This document shows, in pieces, positions 39,843-51,054 of a stretch of DNA of 64,000 nucleotides. Source of the DNA: Rhodoferax lacus (GTDB lineage: Bacteria > Pseudomonadota > Gammaproteobacteria > Burkholderiales > Burkholderiaceae_C). Position 1 is the stretch's first letter; each line of letters starts with the position of its first letter. Both the position numbers and the translations under genes were made by a program. The stretch is from contig NZ_QFZK01000001.1 in assembly GCF_003415675.1 (NCBI RefSeq), forward strand, positions 186,001-250,000, written 5' to 3'. The notes beneath the pieces are model-generated. The model had not been told where the DNA came from. It made no database searches and saw nothing but the letters and a program-made list of their open reading frames with translations.

Positions 39843-40607
39843 TCATCACCCAAAGTTCTGTTCGGCTTCCATGCCGTGGGCGTGCGCCTGAAAACCGCGC
39901 CGCAATCGATTGTTGAAATCTACTACGAGCCCACCCGGCGCGACGCGCGCATGCGCCAGTTCCTGGACAAGGTAGCCGAGCACGGTGTGCGCCTGATCGA
40001 GGCCGACGGCATGCGCCTGGCCAAGCTCGCCGGCAGCCACGGCCACCAGGGCGTGGCCGCGCGTGTGCAAGAGATCAAGCAGGTGCATTCGCTCGACGAG
40101 CTGCTGGAAAACCTGGAAGCCAGCAATGCCGAGCTGCCGCCTGCCGAGCGCATACAGCCGCTGATCCTGGTGCTCGATGGCGTGACCGATCCGCACAACC
40201 TGGGCGCCTGCCTGCGCGTGGCCGACGGTGCCGGGGCCCATGCGGTGATCGCCCCCAAGGACCATGCGGCCGGCATCAATGCCACCGTGGCCAAGGTGGC
40301 CAGCGGTGCGGCCGAGACCGTGCCCTACTTTATGGTGACTAACCTGGCGCGCACCCTGGGGGAGCTCAAGGAGCGCAACATCTGGGTCATTGGCACCAGC
40401 GACCAGGCCACCCAGACCCTGTACCAGGCCGACCTCAAGGGTCCGGTGGCCCTGGTGCTGGGCGCCGAGGGCGACGGCATGCGCCAGCTCACCGCCAAGA
40501 CCTGCGACCAACTGGTCAGCATCCCCATGCTGGGTGCGGTGGAGAGCCTGAATGTGTCGGTGGCCAGCGGCATCTGCCTGTACGAGGCGGTGCGCCAGCG
40601 CAGTTGA
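39840..40607 (+). CDS. rlmB: 23S rRNA 2'-O-ribose methyltransferase RlmB
   Basis: SpoU/TrmH-type SPOUT methyltransferase for Gm2251 of 23S rRNA. It has 255 residues from ATG 39840 ([14 protein letters not shown]), the expected start; an in-frame ATG at 39702 is antisense to the previous gene. The N-terminal L30e-like substrate-binding domain is followed by the knotted domain with [39 protein letters not shown] and [19 protein letters not shown], the SAM-binding trefoil signatures. Confidence 0.96.
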   Translation: MSSPKVLFGFHAVGVRLKTAPQSIVEIYYEPTRRDARMRQFLDKVAEHGVRLIEADGMRLAKLAGSHGHQGVAARVQEIKQVHSLDELLENLEASNAELPPAERIQPLILVLDGVTDPHNLGACLRVADGAGAHAVIAPKDHAAGINATVAKVASGAAETVPYFMVTNLARTLGELKERNIWVIGTSDQATQTLYQADLKGPVALVLGAEGDGMRQLTAKTCDQLVSIPMLGAVESLNVSVASGICLYEAVRQRS

Positions 40608-40619
40608 GCGATCGGGTAT

Positions 40620-40937
40620 ATGAAATCCCCGCTTCAGCACAGCAAAGGCGCACAAGTGGCGGTCGCCGTGATGGTTGTGCTCGGCTTGCTGGGTGGCTGC
40701 CTGATCGTGGCGCATTCAGGTTTCGGCACATCGCCGCGCCGAGGAGGGCCGTCCATATTCGTGCCAGTACCCCAAGCCTATGTGCTCGCATTCACCATGT
40801 TTGGCATGTCCATGCTGGGTCTGCTTGCCCTCTTGCAGGGCCGAAGGGTCTCACGCACGGCAAGCGCGCTTGCTGTGGTCCTTTATGCGGTCGTTGTGAC
40901 GTTTCTCACCACAGCGCTTGCGCCATCGGCTCTTTAA
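40620..40937 (+). CDS. Small hypothetical membrane protein
   Basis: A 105-residue protein of no family I recognise. Three hydrophobic segments are visible: VAVAVMVVLGLLGGCLIVAH (about 13-32), AYVLAFTMFGMSMLGLLALL (about 53-72) and SALAVVLYAVVVTFLTTAL (about 82-100). The loop after the first contains SPRRGGPSIFVPVP. It follows rlmB by 12 bases with the ATG at 40620. Its last four bases overlap the end of the convergent chromate transporter gene. Confidence 0.6.
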   Translation: MKSPLQHSKGAQVAVAVMVVLGLLGGCLIVAHSGFGTSPRRGGPSIFVPVPQAYVLAFTMFGMSMLGLLALLQGRRVSRTASALAVVLYAVVVTFLTTALAPSAL

Positions 40938-41530
40938 ACCAAGCCCCACCACCCCAGCAGCCCACCCGCCGCCAGCAGCCACAGCAGGTGGATGCGGGTA
41001 CGCCAGACCAGCACGGTCACCACGGCGGTGAGCAGCCACAGGCGCCAGTTATCGGTGGCGCTGCCCTGGCTGGCGGAGAGTATCCAGCCTGTGGCCCCCA
41101 ACAGGGCAATGACAATGGGCGCCATGCCGGTCTTGAAGGCTCGCACGCCCAGCCGCTCGCGGTTTTTGTGGCCCCAGCGCGCGGCCGCCAGGGTCAGCGT
41201 GGTGCTGGGAATCAGGATGCCCGCCATGGTGACACAGGCACCCAGCACGCCCCAGCCCCAGGCAACTGCGCCCGCGGCCAGGCCGCCGGCTGCATTCAGG
41301 CCCACATTCCAGCCCAGCAGGGCGATGAACAGCACGTTGGGGCCAGGGGCTGCCTGGGCCAAGGCGATGCTGGCGGTGAACTGGCTGTCTGTTAGCCAGT
41401 GCTGCTCCACCACCAGGTAGCGGTGCATATCGGGCGCGGTGGTGATGGCGCCGCCAATGGCCAGCAGCGACAGGGTCAGGAAATGCCCCAGCAGGTGCAG
41501 CCAGTCCAGCACGGCCATGGTGATGCTCAT
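40934..41530 (-). CDS. chrA: Chromate transporter, second half-size subunit
   Basis: CHR-family half transporter of 198 residues with about six hydrophobic segments. The conserved N-terminal block reads LGHFLTLSLLAIGGAITTAPDMHRYL and then FTASIALAQAAPGPNVLFIALLGW, the APGPN motif being diagnostic. It overlaps the partner gene by four bases (ATGA), so the two halves are made together and probably form an antiparallel heterodimer, as described for short-chain CHR pairs. Chromate export is the usual role; sulfate-like anions are possible. Confidence 0.9.
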   Translation of the reverse strand: MSITMAVLDWLHLLGHFLTLSLLAIGGAITTAPDMHRYLVVEQHWLTDSQFTASIALAQAAPGPNVLFIALLGWNVGLNAAGGLAAGAVAWGWGVLGACVTMAGILIPSTTLTLAAARWGHKNRERLGVRAFKTGMAPIVIALLGATGWILSASQGSATDNWRLWLLTAVVTVLVWRTRIHLLWLLAAGGLLGWWGLV

Positions 41531-42111
41531 GGGTTATTTTCCTGCTGGGCCTTGCGCTCTGCCTTGGCTTGCAGGGTCCGGTAGGCGTAGACGCAGGCTG
41601 CACCCCCCACTCCCAGCAGCACCCAGGCCAGCGGCAGTCGCAGGATGGCGATGGCCACAAAGGTGAGGGCGGCCAACACCCAGCAAACGTCCAGCCCCAT
41701 GGGATTGCTGCGCAGGGCGGTGATCAACTGGAGCCCGGTGGCCGTGATCAGGCCCGCCGCGACCGCACCCATACCACGCAGGGCGCCTTGCACCTGGGGC
41801 AGATCGGCCACACCCGAGAAGGCTGCCGCCAGCGCCAGCACAAGCAGCAGGGGAAACAGCAGCATGCCCGCCAGCGCCAGCAGCGCGCCAGGAAACCCGT
41901 AGTAGCGGTCGCCCAGCATCAGCGACAGGTTCACCACATTCGGGCCGGGCAGAATTTGCGCCACCGCCCAGTCTTCCACAAACTCCTCGCGCGTGAGCCA
42001 CTGCTTTTTCTCGACCAGCTCGCGCTGCACAACCGCCAGCACGCCGCCAAAGCCCTGCAGGGCCAGCCAGGAAAAAGAACAGAACAGATCCGACTTGGAA
42101 GTAGGGCGCAT
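41527..42111 (-). CDS. chrA: Chromate transporter, first half-size subunit
   Basis: CHR-family half transporter of 194 residues from ATG 42111; a longer start at 42177 is not family-like and overlaps the hydrolase gene. Motifs: FSWLALQGFGGVLAVVQRELVEKKQWLTREEF and FVEDWAVAQILPGPNVVNLSLMLGDR, matching the first domain of full-length ChrA. Six or so membrane helices follow. It is 11 bases downstream of the hydrolase gene on the same strand and four-base coupled to the second subunit. Confidence 0.9.
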   Translation of the reverse strand: MRPTSKSDLFCSFSWLALQGFGGVLAVVQRELVEKKQWLTREEFVEDWAVAQILPGPNVVNLSLMLGDRYYGFPGALLALAGMLLFPLLLVLALAAAFSGVADLPQVQGALRGMGAVAAGLITATGLQLITALRSNPMGLDVCWVLAALTFVAIAILRLPLAWVLLGVGGAACVYAYRTLQAKAERKAQQENNP

Positions 42112-42122
42112 GGCCGACCAGC

Positions 42123-43016
42123 TTACCCCAGCGCCAACTGTGCGCAGACCCATTGGCGTACGTCTGCATCGGTGCACAACTGCAGGTGGCCGCGGCCTTC
42201 AAACACTGTGGGTGTGATGCCCTGCAAGGTCTGCGCGCGCTGCGGGTAGACGATGTTGTCCTGCGGCGTGAGGGCAATGCGCAGCAGGCTGCGGGTGGCA
42301 TCCGTTTCTGACGCTGCAAGTTCCTTGAGCCAGTCGCTTTGCCAGCCCATTTGCACGCCGTTGGCGGTGCTGACCATGGCCTTGGCCTGTGTGCCCGCAT
42401 GCGGTGTGCCCAGCGTGATGGCGCGTGCCACCTGCGCCGTGCCGAAGCGGCGCATCCATGCGCGTATGGCCAGGCCACCCATGCTGTGGCCCACCAGCGC
42501 CACCTGGTTTTGGCCAGTCTGCTGGCGCAGCGTTTGCACGGCCTGTTCGATCTGCGCTGCGTAGTCGTCAATCGAGCAGAACAGCGGCTCCAGGTTGATC
42601 GCAAGCACCGTGTGGCCCTGTGCTTGCAGGGTCGGCGTCAGCGCCTTCCATACGCGGTGGTTGCAGACAAAGCCGTGCACCAGCAGAACAGGTATGCGCG
42701 CCTGGCTGCCCGTAGCGGGCCGCAGCACCGGTGGCGCAAAAGCCCAGGGCTGGCGCAGCAGAAAGAATCGGGCGCTGGCCATGGTTTCACCCAGCAGGGC
42801 ACGGCCCCACAGAGCCGCAGGTTCCTTTGCGCGGGACTTGAAAAAGCTCAGCACGATGGTGATGGTGTTGCCAACCAGAGGCGCAGCCATGGCCACCAGC
42901 AACATGCCGGGCAGCTTTCCGACGAGGCCCGCATTGCCGTCCGTCAGCCAGTAACCCAGTGCTGCGCCAAACAGCATTTGCATGGCAATGGTGATTCTCA
43001 GCATGCGGGCAAGCAT
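42123..43016 (-). CDS. Alpha/beta hydrolase (lipase-like) with N-terminal membrane segments
   Basis: Alpha/beta hydrolase of 297 residues starting MLARMLRITIAMQMLFGA at 43016. Two hydrophobic segments near residues 8-50 anchor it. The hydrolase core has PVLLVHGFVCNHRVW (oxyanion HG), nucleophile elbow LVGHSMGGL with Ser near 183, ITLGTPHAGT and a C-terminal GRGHLQLC histidine. This is the triacylglycerol lipase/PGAP1-like style. It overlaps the acyltransferase stop by one base (TGATG), so the two are coupled and probably both act on membrane lipids. A longer reading to 43643 is out-of-frame antisense noise. Confidence 0.88.
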   Translation of the reverse strand: MLARMLRITIAMQMLFGAALGYWLTDGNAGLVGKLPGMLLVAMAAPLVGNTITIVLSFFKSRAKEPAALWGRALLGETMASARFFLLRQPWAFAPPVLRPATGSQARIPVLLVHGFVCNHRVWKALTPTLQAQGHTVLAINLEPLFCSIDDYAAQIEQAVQTLRQQTGQNQVALVGHSMGGLAIRAWMRRFGTAQVARAITLGTPHAGTQAKAMVSTANGVQMGWQSDWLKELAASETDATRSLLRIALTPQDNIVYPQRAQTLQGITPTVFEGRGHLQLCTDADVRQWVCAQLALG

Positions 43017-43969
43017 CAGTGGCTCCTTGTGGGTTTGGCTGCGGCCAGCAACTCCGCAATCTGCGCATCCTTGTCCCGCCACACCTGCTGCACCCAGGCC
43101 GAGAAGGCTTCGCGGAAGGCCGGGTCGTTGCCATAGTCGCCTTGCAGCAGCGCGCTCGGAATGGGCAGGCTGCGCACGCGCACGATCACGCGGCGCATGC
43201 CCCCGCACAGAAAAGTCCAGAAGCCGGGGATGCCGTCGGGGTAGACGATGGTCACAGCCAGGATGGAGTGGAACTTGTCGCCCATGGCGTTCAGGGCCAG
43301 GGCCACGCCGCCGGCCTTGGGCTTGAGCAGGTAGCGGTAGGGGGACAGCTGGCGCGCATGTTTGGCCGGCGTGAAGCGGGTGCCCTCCATGAAGTTGGTC
43401 ACGCTGGTGGGGATGAGGGCGAACTTGGCGCAGGCGCGGCGCGTGGACTCCTGGTCTTTGGCACGCATCTCGGGATGCTTCTTCAGGTAGGCCTCGCTGT
43501 GGCGGCGCATGAAGGGAAAGTCCAGCGCCCACCAGGCCAGGCCAATGACGGGCATCCAGATCAGCTGCTGCTTGATGAAAAACTTCAACAACGGGATGCG
43601 GCGGTTGAGCAGGTGCTGCAGCACAAAGATATCGGCGGCGCACTGGTGGTTGCTGTTGACCAGGTACCAGTCATCGGGCCGCAGGCCTTCAATGCCCTGC
43701 ACATCCCACTGCGTGCGATGCAAGTGGGTCATCCAGGCGCTGTTGCTGGCAATCCAGGTCTCGGCTATCCAGACCAGCACAGGGTCCAGCGCTTGGCGCA
43801 CGCCACGCATCGGCAAGACCAGTTTGATGGCCGCAAACACCAGCAGGATGGGCACCCAGAACAGGGTGTTGGCCAGCAGCAGGGCAAAGGTCACGAAGCC
43901 CAGAAGCGGCGCTGGAAAAGCTTTCAACATAAAGGCAATGGCTGGCAGTGCAGGCTTGGAAAATTCCAC
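43016..43969 (-). CDS. PlsC-family 1-acyl-glycerol-phosphate-type acyltransferase
   Basis: Membrane acyltransferase of 317 residues, resembling E. coli YihG and the LCLAT group. Two membrane helices near residues 20-60 precede the catalytic NHQCAAD (N107, H108, D113; the H-x4-D motif), FPFMRRHSEAYL and the FMEGTRFT substrate motif near 195. It transfers an acyl chain to a lysophospholipid or similar acceptor. The gene lies 49 bases downstream of the ABC ATPase gene and is coupled to a lipase-like hydrolase, suggesting a small phospholipid remodelling unit. Confidence 0.9.
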   Translation of the reverse strand: MEFSKPALPAIAFMLKAFPAPLLGFVTFALLLANTLFWVPILLVFAAIKLVLPMRGVRQALDPVLVWIAETWIASNSAWMTHLHRTQWDVQGIEGLRPDDWYLVNSNHQCAADIFVLQHLLNRRIPLLKFFIKQQLIWMPVIGLAWWALDFPFMRRHSEAYLKKHPEMRAKDQESTRRACAKFALIPTSVTNFMEGTRFTPAKHARQLSPYRYLLKPKAGGVALALNAMGDKFHSILAVTIVYPDGIPGFWTFLCGGMRRVIVRVRSLPIPSALLQGDYGNDPAFREAFSAWVQQVWRDKDAQIAELLAAAKPTRSH

Positions 43970-44018
43970 CGGCTCGGCAGGACAGGCAGGTTCGGCACGT
44001 TTTCGCTGACCTGGGCCG

Positions 44019-44795
44019 TTACTTCAAGCTGCCTGAGAGAAACTGTGCCAGCCTCTCACTCTTGGGATTGGCCAGCACGGTTTGCGGGTTGCCTTCTTCT
44101 TCCACCAGGCCCTTGTGCAGAAAGATCAGGTGGTTGGCCACCTCGCGGGCAAAACCCATTTCGTGCGTCACCACCACCATGGTGCGGCCTTCCTGGGCCA
44201 GGGTCTTCATCACCTTGAGCACTTCGGACACCAGCTCGGGGTCCAGCGCGCTGGTGGGTTCGTCAAACAGCATCACCTCGGGCTCTACGGCCAGCGCGCG
44301 GGCAATGGCCACGCGCTGCTGCTGGCCGCCACTCATGTGCGCGGGGTAGCGGTCTTCCACGCCCGAGAGGCCCACCTTGGCCAGGTACTTGCGCGCGGTC
44401 TCTACTGCCTCGTCCTTGGGCACGCCCAGGATGTGCACCGGTGTTTCGATGATGTTCTGCAGCACCGTCATATGGGCCCACAGGTTGAAGTGCTGGAACA
44501 CCATGGCCAGCTTGGTGCGCAGGCGCTGCAGCTGCTTGGGGTCGGCGGCTTCGAGCTCGCCGCTCTTGCCCTTGACCAGCAGCAGCTTTTCACCGGCCAC
44601 TTCAATGCGGCCCTGGTTGGGCTTTTCCAGCAGGTTGATGCAGCGCAGAAACGTGCTCTTGCCCGAGCCGGAGCTGCCGATGATGCTGATCACATCGCCC
44701 GCATGCGCGGTGAGGGACACGCCCTTGAGCACCTCGTTGGGCCCGAAGCTTTTGTGGATGTTCTCGACCTGGAGTTTGAGTGCGGTGTTGGACAT
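44019..44795 (-). CDS. Polar amino-acid ABC transporter ATPase (HisP/ArtP type)
   Basis: ATPase of a basic/polar amino-acid importer, 258 residues from ATG 44795; an earlier in-frame start at 44861 lies inside the deacylase gene. Walker A is [20 protein letters not shown] near residue 40, the signature [16 protein letters not shown] and Walker [17 protein letters not shown]. The RCINLLE and [15 protein letters not shown] wording is characteristic of HisP/GlnQ/AotP. It is the last transporter gene of the operon, which is read from 48277 downward. Confidence 0.95.
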   Translation of the reverse strand: MSNTALKLQVENIHKSFGPNEVLKGVSLTAHAGDVISIIGSSGSGKSTFLRCINLLEKPNQGRIEVAGEKLLLVKGKSGELEAADPKQLQRLRTKLAMVFQHFNLWAHMTVLQNIIETPVHILGVPKDEAVETARKYLAKVGLSGVEDRYPAHMSGGQQQRVAIARALAVEPEVMLFDEPTSALDPELVSEVLKVMKTLAQEGRTMVVVTHEMGFAREVANHLIFLHKGLVEEEGNPQTVLANPKSERLAQFLSGSLK

Positions 44796-44814
44796 GGTGT
44801 GTGCAATAAAAAGG

Positions 44815-45945
44815 TCAGTTGCCCAGCAGCGAGCCGGTTCTGAAAGGGGTGGCGCCCGCAATCTTGCCGACTTCGCAACCGGCAGTCACGTAGCGGTTGA
44901 GGATGCGGGCATAGAACACGCCGTCCACCCCGGCCAGCACGCGCTCGGCCACGCCATCCAGGGGGTTGATGACCTCGGCCACCAGCTCGCCGGTCTTCAT
45001 GGTCTGGCCCGGCTGTGCGGCATAGACCACCACGCCAGAGCCTGTGGCGCGCAGTGTCTCGGAGCCGGCCAGCGGCGTGGGCTGGCACAGGGCTGCAGGC
45101 ACGGCTGGCGTGTTGCCAGTGGCCAGCACGCCCAGGTGCTCCAGGTAGCTGAAGATGGAGCGCGCGTCCTGCATGGCATAGGCATGCGTCACATCCAACT
45201 CGCCGCGCAGCTCGATGGTGGTGGTGCAGCAGCCCTGGGGCAGGGGATGGTCCAGGCCTTGGTGCTTCAAGGCCTCGGCCAGGCGCCACCAGGTGCCCGA
45301 CAGGGCTTCGTCAATTGGGCCGCCACCCGAATCCTTGGCCAGCAAGATGGCCTGGCTGCCCATGAAGTGGGCAATGGGGGCGAGTTGCGGCCAGCAGCTT
45401 TCTTCGCAATAGAAATGCATCACGCCTTCGCAGTCGCAATGCAGGTCCAGCACGATGTCGGCATCAAAGGCCAGGCCCAGCAGCGTCTGGCGCAGGCTTT
45501 GCAATTCGGTGGCAGGTTTCAAACTGGCCAGGTGTGCGGCCATGGCCTGGCGCACCATGCGCACATTGGCGGCAGGGTCCGCGCCCAGCTTGTCTGTCAG
45601 TGCAGGCAGCACGGCCTTCGCAAAGTCGGGGTAGTTGCGGTTGAAGTTTTCCGAGCTGTCGAGCTCAAAGCGCCCCATGGGCTTGTGGTCCAGGCGCTGT
45701 GACAGGCCAATGGGGTTGCTCACCGGCACCAGCACCACTTCACCCACCACCTGGCCTGCGGCCTCGGCGGCTTCGAGCAGGGGGCGCAGGTGGTAGGCCA
45801 CCAGCATGCCGGGTAGCTCTTCGGCGTGCAGGCTGGCCTGGATATAAATTTTCAAGCCACTGCCAGCTTTTCCAAAGTGAAAGCTGGTCAGCGTCTTGTG
45901 GCTGCCCAGGCTGGGTGACAACAGGGGGTGGTCTATGCGTTGCAT
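44815..45945 (-). CDS. Succinylglutamate desuccinylase/aspartoacylase-family deacylase
   Basis: Zinc carboxypeptidase-like (M14-clan) deacylase of 376 residues. Zinc ligands appear in [12 protein letters not shown] (HxxE near residues 40-43) and [12 protein letters not shown] (His near 170). [10 protein letters not shown] and the C-terminal [23 protein letters not shown] barrel-sandwich domain complete the fold. Relatives remove acyl groups from N-acyl amino acids such as N-acetyldiaminobutyrate, N-acetylaspartate or succinylglutamate. It sits inside the ABC importer operon, six bases after one permease and 19 before the ATPase, so it probably processes the imported substrate. Confidence 0.88.
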   Translation of the reverse strand: MQRIDHPLLSPSLGSHKTLTSFHFGKAGSGLKIYIQASLHAEELPGMLVAYHLRPLLEAAEAAGQVVGEVVLVPVSNPIGLSQRLDHKPMGRFELDSSENFNRNYPDFAKAVLPALTDKLGADPAANVRMVRQAMAAHLASLKPATELQSLRQTLLGLAFDADIVLDLHCDCEGVMHFYCEESCWPQLAPIAHFMGSQAILLAKDSGGGPIDEALSGTWWRLAEALKHQGLDHPLPQGCCTTTIELRGELDVTHAYAMQDARSIFSYLEHLGVLATGNTPAVPAALCQPTPLAGSETLRATGSGVVVYAAQPGQTMKTGELVAEVINPLDGVAERVLAGVDGVFYARILNRYVTAGCEVGKIAGATPFRTGSLLGN

Positions 45946-45950
45946 GGCAT

Positions 45951-46664
45951 TCAGTTTTTGCGCGGTGCCAGATGGGCCAGGAAGTGCCGCTCGGCCAACC
46001 GGAACACCGCAATCAGGCAGAAGGAGGCCACCAGATAAATGGCAGCTGCGGCAATGTAGGCCTCAAAGGGCAAATAGAAGTCGGAGTAAACGCGGCTGGC
46101 CGCAGCGGTGACGTCCAGCATGCTGGGCACGGCACTGGCCAGGCTGGTGCTTTGCAGCATCATCACCACCTCGTTGCTGTAGGCGGGCAGGGCGCGGCGC
46201 ATGGCGCTGGGCAGCACGATGCGCAGCATCACCTTGAAGCGGCTCATGCCAAAGGCCTGGGCGGCCTCGATCTCTCCGGCATTGGTTTCGCGGATGGCAC
46301 CGGCCAGCATCTCGGCGGTGTAGCCCGCAGTGTTCAGGCTGAAGGCCAGCAGGGCGCAGAAGAAAGGTTCCTTGAAGTGCGTCCAGGGCCAGACGTCATC
46401 CCAGCGCGCCTGTATCCATTCCAGCTGGCCCAGGCCGTAGTAAATCAGGTAGACCTGAATCAGCAGCGGTGTGCCGCGAATCACATAGGTATAGGCGCCC
46501 ACCACCCAGCGCAGCGGCGCCCAGGGGCCGGTGAGGGCCAGGGCAAAGAGCAGCGCCAGCACCGCGCCAATGCCCAGGGAAGAAAACAGCAGACCCAGCG
46601 TGGTGAGAATGCCTTCGCCATACAGCGCCAGGTTTTCTGGCTGGAAAATGACAGACCATTTCAT
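45951..46664 (-). CDS. Polar amino-acid ABC transporter permease (HisM type)
   Basis: Permease of the HisM/ArtM type, 237 residues with five hydrophobic segments. Family motifs include YTYVIRGTPLLIQVYLIYYGL, LNTAGYTAEMLAGAIRE (the EAA-loop region) and EIEAAQAFGMSRFKVMLRIVLPSAMRRALPAYSNEVVMMLQSTSLAS. It overlaps the preceding permease stop by four bases, so the two permeases are made as a pair. Confidence 0.94.
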   Translation of the reverse strand: MKWSVIFQPENLALYGEGILTTLGLLFSSLGIGAVLALLFALALTGPWAPLRWVVGAYTYVIRGTPLLIQVYLIYYGLGQLEWIQARWDDVWPWTHFKEPFFCALLAFSLNTAGYTAEMLAGAIRETNAGEIEAAQAFGMSRFKVMLRIVLPSAMRRALPAYSNEVVMMLQSTSLASAVPSMLDVTAAASRVYSDFYLPFEAYIAAAAIYLVASFCLIAVFRLAERHFLAHLAPRKN

Positions 46665-47347
46665 AGCGTTCCCCGTTTGGCGCCCAGGCTGTAGCGGTCA
46701 TTGAGCTTGCGCAGCGCATACAGGGAGACCGATGTGTAGACCAGAAACAGGGCGGCCGTAAACAGAAAGAAGGCAAAGGGCGAACGCGTGGCGGCACTGG
46801 CCTGCTTGGCCAGATACGTCATTTCCTTCAGGCCAATCAGGCTGACCAGGGCCGTGGCCTTGATCAGCACCAGCCAGTTGTTGGTAAAGCTGGGCAGGGC
46901 GTAGCGCACCATTTGCGGCGCGGTAATGCGCACAAAGGTCTGCGTGCGGCCCATGCCAAAAGCCCAGGCCGCTTCCATCTGCCCTTTGGGAATACTCAGG
47001 ATGGCGCCGCGGAAGGACTCGGTCATGTAGGCGCCGTAAATAAAGCCGATGGTCAGCACCCCGGCAAAGAAGGGGTTGATGTCAATATTGCCCTTGCTGC
47101 CCATGGCGGTCAGCAAATGGTTCAGGCCAATCGTGCCGCCGTAAAACACCAGCAGCATCACCACCAGGTCGGGGATGCCGCGTATCACCGTGGTGTAGGC
47201 CGTGCCTATTGCCACCAGAATCTTGTTGCCCGAGAGCTTGGCCGCAGCGCCCAGTAGCCCCAGCACAATCGACACCAGCAGCGCAAGCAGGGACACGCCC
47301 ACCGTCAGCAGTGCGCCGTGCAGTATCGAAAAGTAGTAACCGTTCAT
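46661..47347 (-). CDS. Polar amino-acid ABC transporter permease (HisQ type)
   Basis: Permease of 228 residues from ATG 47347 (MNGYYFSILHGALLTVG); an in-frame start at 47377 would reach into the terminator stem. Five membrane segments; motifs TTVIRGIPDLVVMLLVFYGG, FIYGAYMTESFRGAILSIPKGQMEAAWAFGMGRTQTFVRI and LPSFTNNWLVLIKATALVSLIGL are those of the ArtQ/HisQ/AotQ group, which carries arginine, ornithine, histidine or related ligands. Separated from the binding-protein gene by an intrinsic terminator. Confidence 0.94.
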   Translation of the reverse strand: MNGYYFSILHGALLTVGVSLLALLVSIVLGLLGAAAKLSGNKILVAIGTAYTTVIRGIPDLVVMLLVFYGGTIGLNHLLTAMGSKGNIDINPFFAGVLTIGFIYGAYMTESFRGAILSIPKGQMEAAWAFGMGRTQTFVRITAPQMVRYALPSFTNNWLVLIKATALVSLIGLKEMTYLAKQASAATRSPFAFFLFTAALFLVYTSVSLYALRKLNDRYSLGAKRGTL

Positions 47348-47375
47348 AGTGCGCCCGATTGTCTGTGAAGCTGAC

Positions 47376-47415
47376 AAACAAAAACGACAGCGGGCATTGT
47401 CTGCACGCTGTCGTT
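47376..47415 (-). terminator. Intrinsic terminator between binding-protein and permease genes
   Basis: On the minus strand ACGACAGCG (47414-47406) pairs with CGCTGTCGT (47392-47384), a 9-10 bp perfect stem with a 13-nt loop, followed by TTTTTGTTTG (47384-47375). It is a textbook rho-independent terminator placed inside the operon. Partial read-through would give more binding protein than permease, a well-known arrangement for such importers. Confidence 0.85.
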
Positions 47416-47431
47416 CTGTTGTGGGACCGGC

Positions 47432-48277
47432 TTATTGGCCGTAGACGTCGATGTTGTACTTGGCGAAGTACTTGTCGGCAATGGTCTTGTAAGCGCCCGA
47501 TGCACGGATGGCCTTGATGCCTTCGTTCAACTCGCCCTTGAGCTTGTCTTCACCCTTGCGCAGGGCAATGCCGGCGCCGTAGCCGTAGTACTTGGGTTCC
47601 TTCAGGTCTTCGCCCACCAGTTGGTAGTTGGCGCCTTCGGGCTTGGAGAGGAAGCCGCCGGTGACTTCCATGAAGTCAGCCACGGTGCCGTCCAGACGGC
47701 CGGACTTGATGTCCAGGTAGACCTGGTCCTGGGCTTCGTAAGAGTTCACCACCACACCGGCGGTCTTGAGTTCACCCATGGCGTACTTCTCTTGCGTGCT
47801 GCCCTTCAGAACGCCGATTTTCTTGCCCTTGATGGACTTGATGTCGGTGAACTTGATGCTCTTCTTCAGCACGATGCGGCTGGGGGTGTTGTAGTACTTG
47901 TCGGTGAAGTCCACTTCCTTCATGCGGTCATCGGTGATGGACATGGAGGAGATGATGACGTCGTACTTCTTGGCGTTCAGGCCGGGGATCATGCTGTCCC
48001 AGACTTGTTCGACAAACTCGCACTTGCGCTTGATCTGCTCGCACAGGGCGTTGGCGATGTCCACGTCAAAGCCGGTGGGCTTGCCGTCGGCGGTCTTGAA
48101 GGTGAAGGGCTCGTAGGTGGGGTCGATGGCGACCATCAGCGGAGCTGCTTCGGCTGCGGGTGCGGGTGCAGAGGCAACCGGTGCCGCAGCAGGGGCAGCC
48201 GCAGGCGCGGGCTCTTCCTTTTTGCCGCATGCAGCGAGCAGGGAGACAGCAGCCAGCGTCAAAAGCAGTTTCTTCAT
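47432..48277 (-). CDS. Amino-acid ABC transporter substrate-binding lipoprotein
   Basis: Periplasmic binding protein (SBP_bac_3) of 281 residues. The lipoprotein signal ends LLAAC with C17, followed by an Ala/Pro linker of about 30 residues. The binding fold then begins PLMVAIDPTYEPFTF and includes GFDVDIANALCEQI, DVIISSMSITDDRMKEVDFTDKYY and GVLKGSTQEKYA, the wording of the lysine/arginine/ornithine/histidine group. AGGAAA precedes the ATG. First gene of the operon. The true ligand could be an acylated amino acid, given the deacylase downstream. Confidence 0.94.
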   Translation of the reverse strand: MKKLLLTLAAVSLLAACGKKEEPAPAAAPAAAPVASAPAPAAEAAPLMVAIDPTYEPFTFKTADGKPTGFDVDIANALCEQIKRKCEFVEQVWDSMIPGLNAKKYDVIISSMSITDDRMKEVDFTDKYYNTPSRIVLKKSIKFTDIKSIKGKKIGVLKGSTQEKYAMGELKTAGVVVNSYEAQDQVYLDIKSGRLDGTVADFMEVTGGFLSKPEGANYQLVGEDLKEPKYYGYGAGIALRKGEDKLKGELNEGIKAIRASGAYKTIADKYFAKYNIDVYGQ

Positions 48278-48491
48278 GTTGGGTTTCCTAAGGGGTGCCT
48301 GCAGCGTGCTGCAAGGCGGGTTGATCGGGTTGAAATTTCATTCTACGGCTCAAAGCACGCAATATTGGTGCCTGTTTCAACTAAGGCCTTGGGGTTTGTA
48401 CGGTGCCACTGGCCTGCCGAAGTAGCCTTGTTTGGGGGCTGGACATGCGCAAAACCTTACACTCAGTGCTTATCTCCCCCCGGTATCCCTG
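48278..48491. promoter_or_regulatory. Divergent intergenic region, ABC operon and ygiQ
   Basis: A 214-base gap between divergent genes must hold promoters for both. It is less GC-rich than its surroundings near 48335-48365. I could not settle on a -35/-10 pair with proper spacing for either strand. No strong palindrome was seen. Confidence 0.35.
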
Positions 48492-50912
<2,421 letters not shown>

Positions 50913-51054
50913 GTAGGGCTTGCTTTAACGCTGCGGCCGTCTTCGTGCGCTGCGGGGGTCGGGTGGCCACTATTTGAACGCTACGGCTCCGGGTGGCTGT
51001 GCGGGGTTTCCCGGCCAACCCGTTCTAGTCGAAAGAAAGTGGCCGCGTGAACTG

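Noticed and set aside
43017..43643. N-terminal extension of the alpha/beta hydrolase
   Set aside because: Out of frame within the acyltransferase gene; the true start with membrane helix is at 43016.
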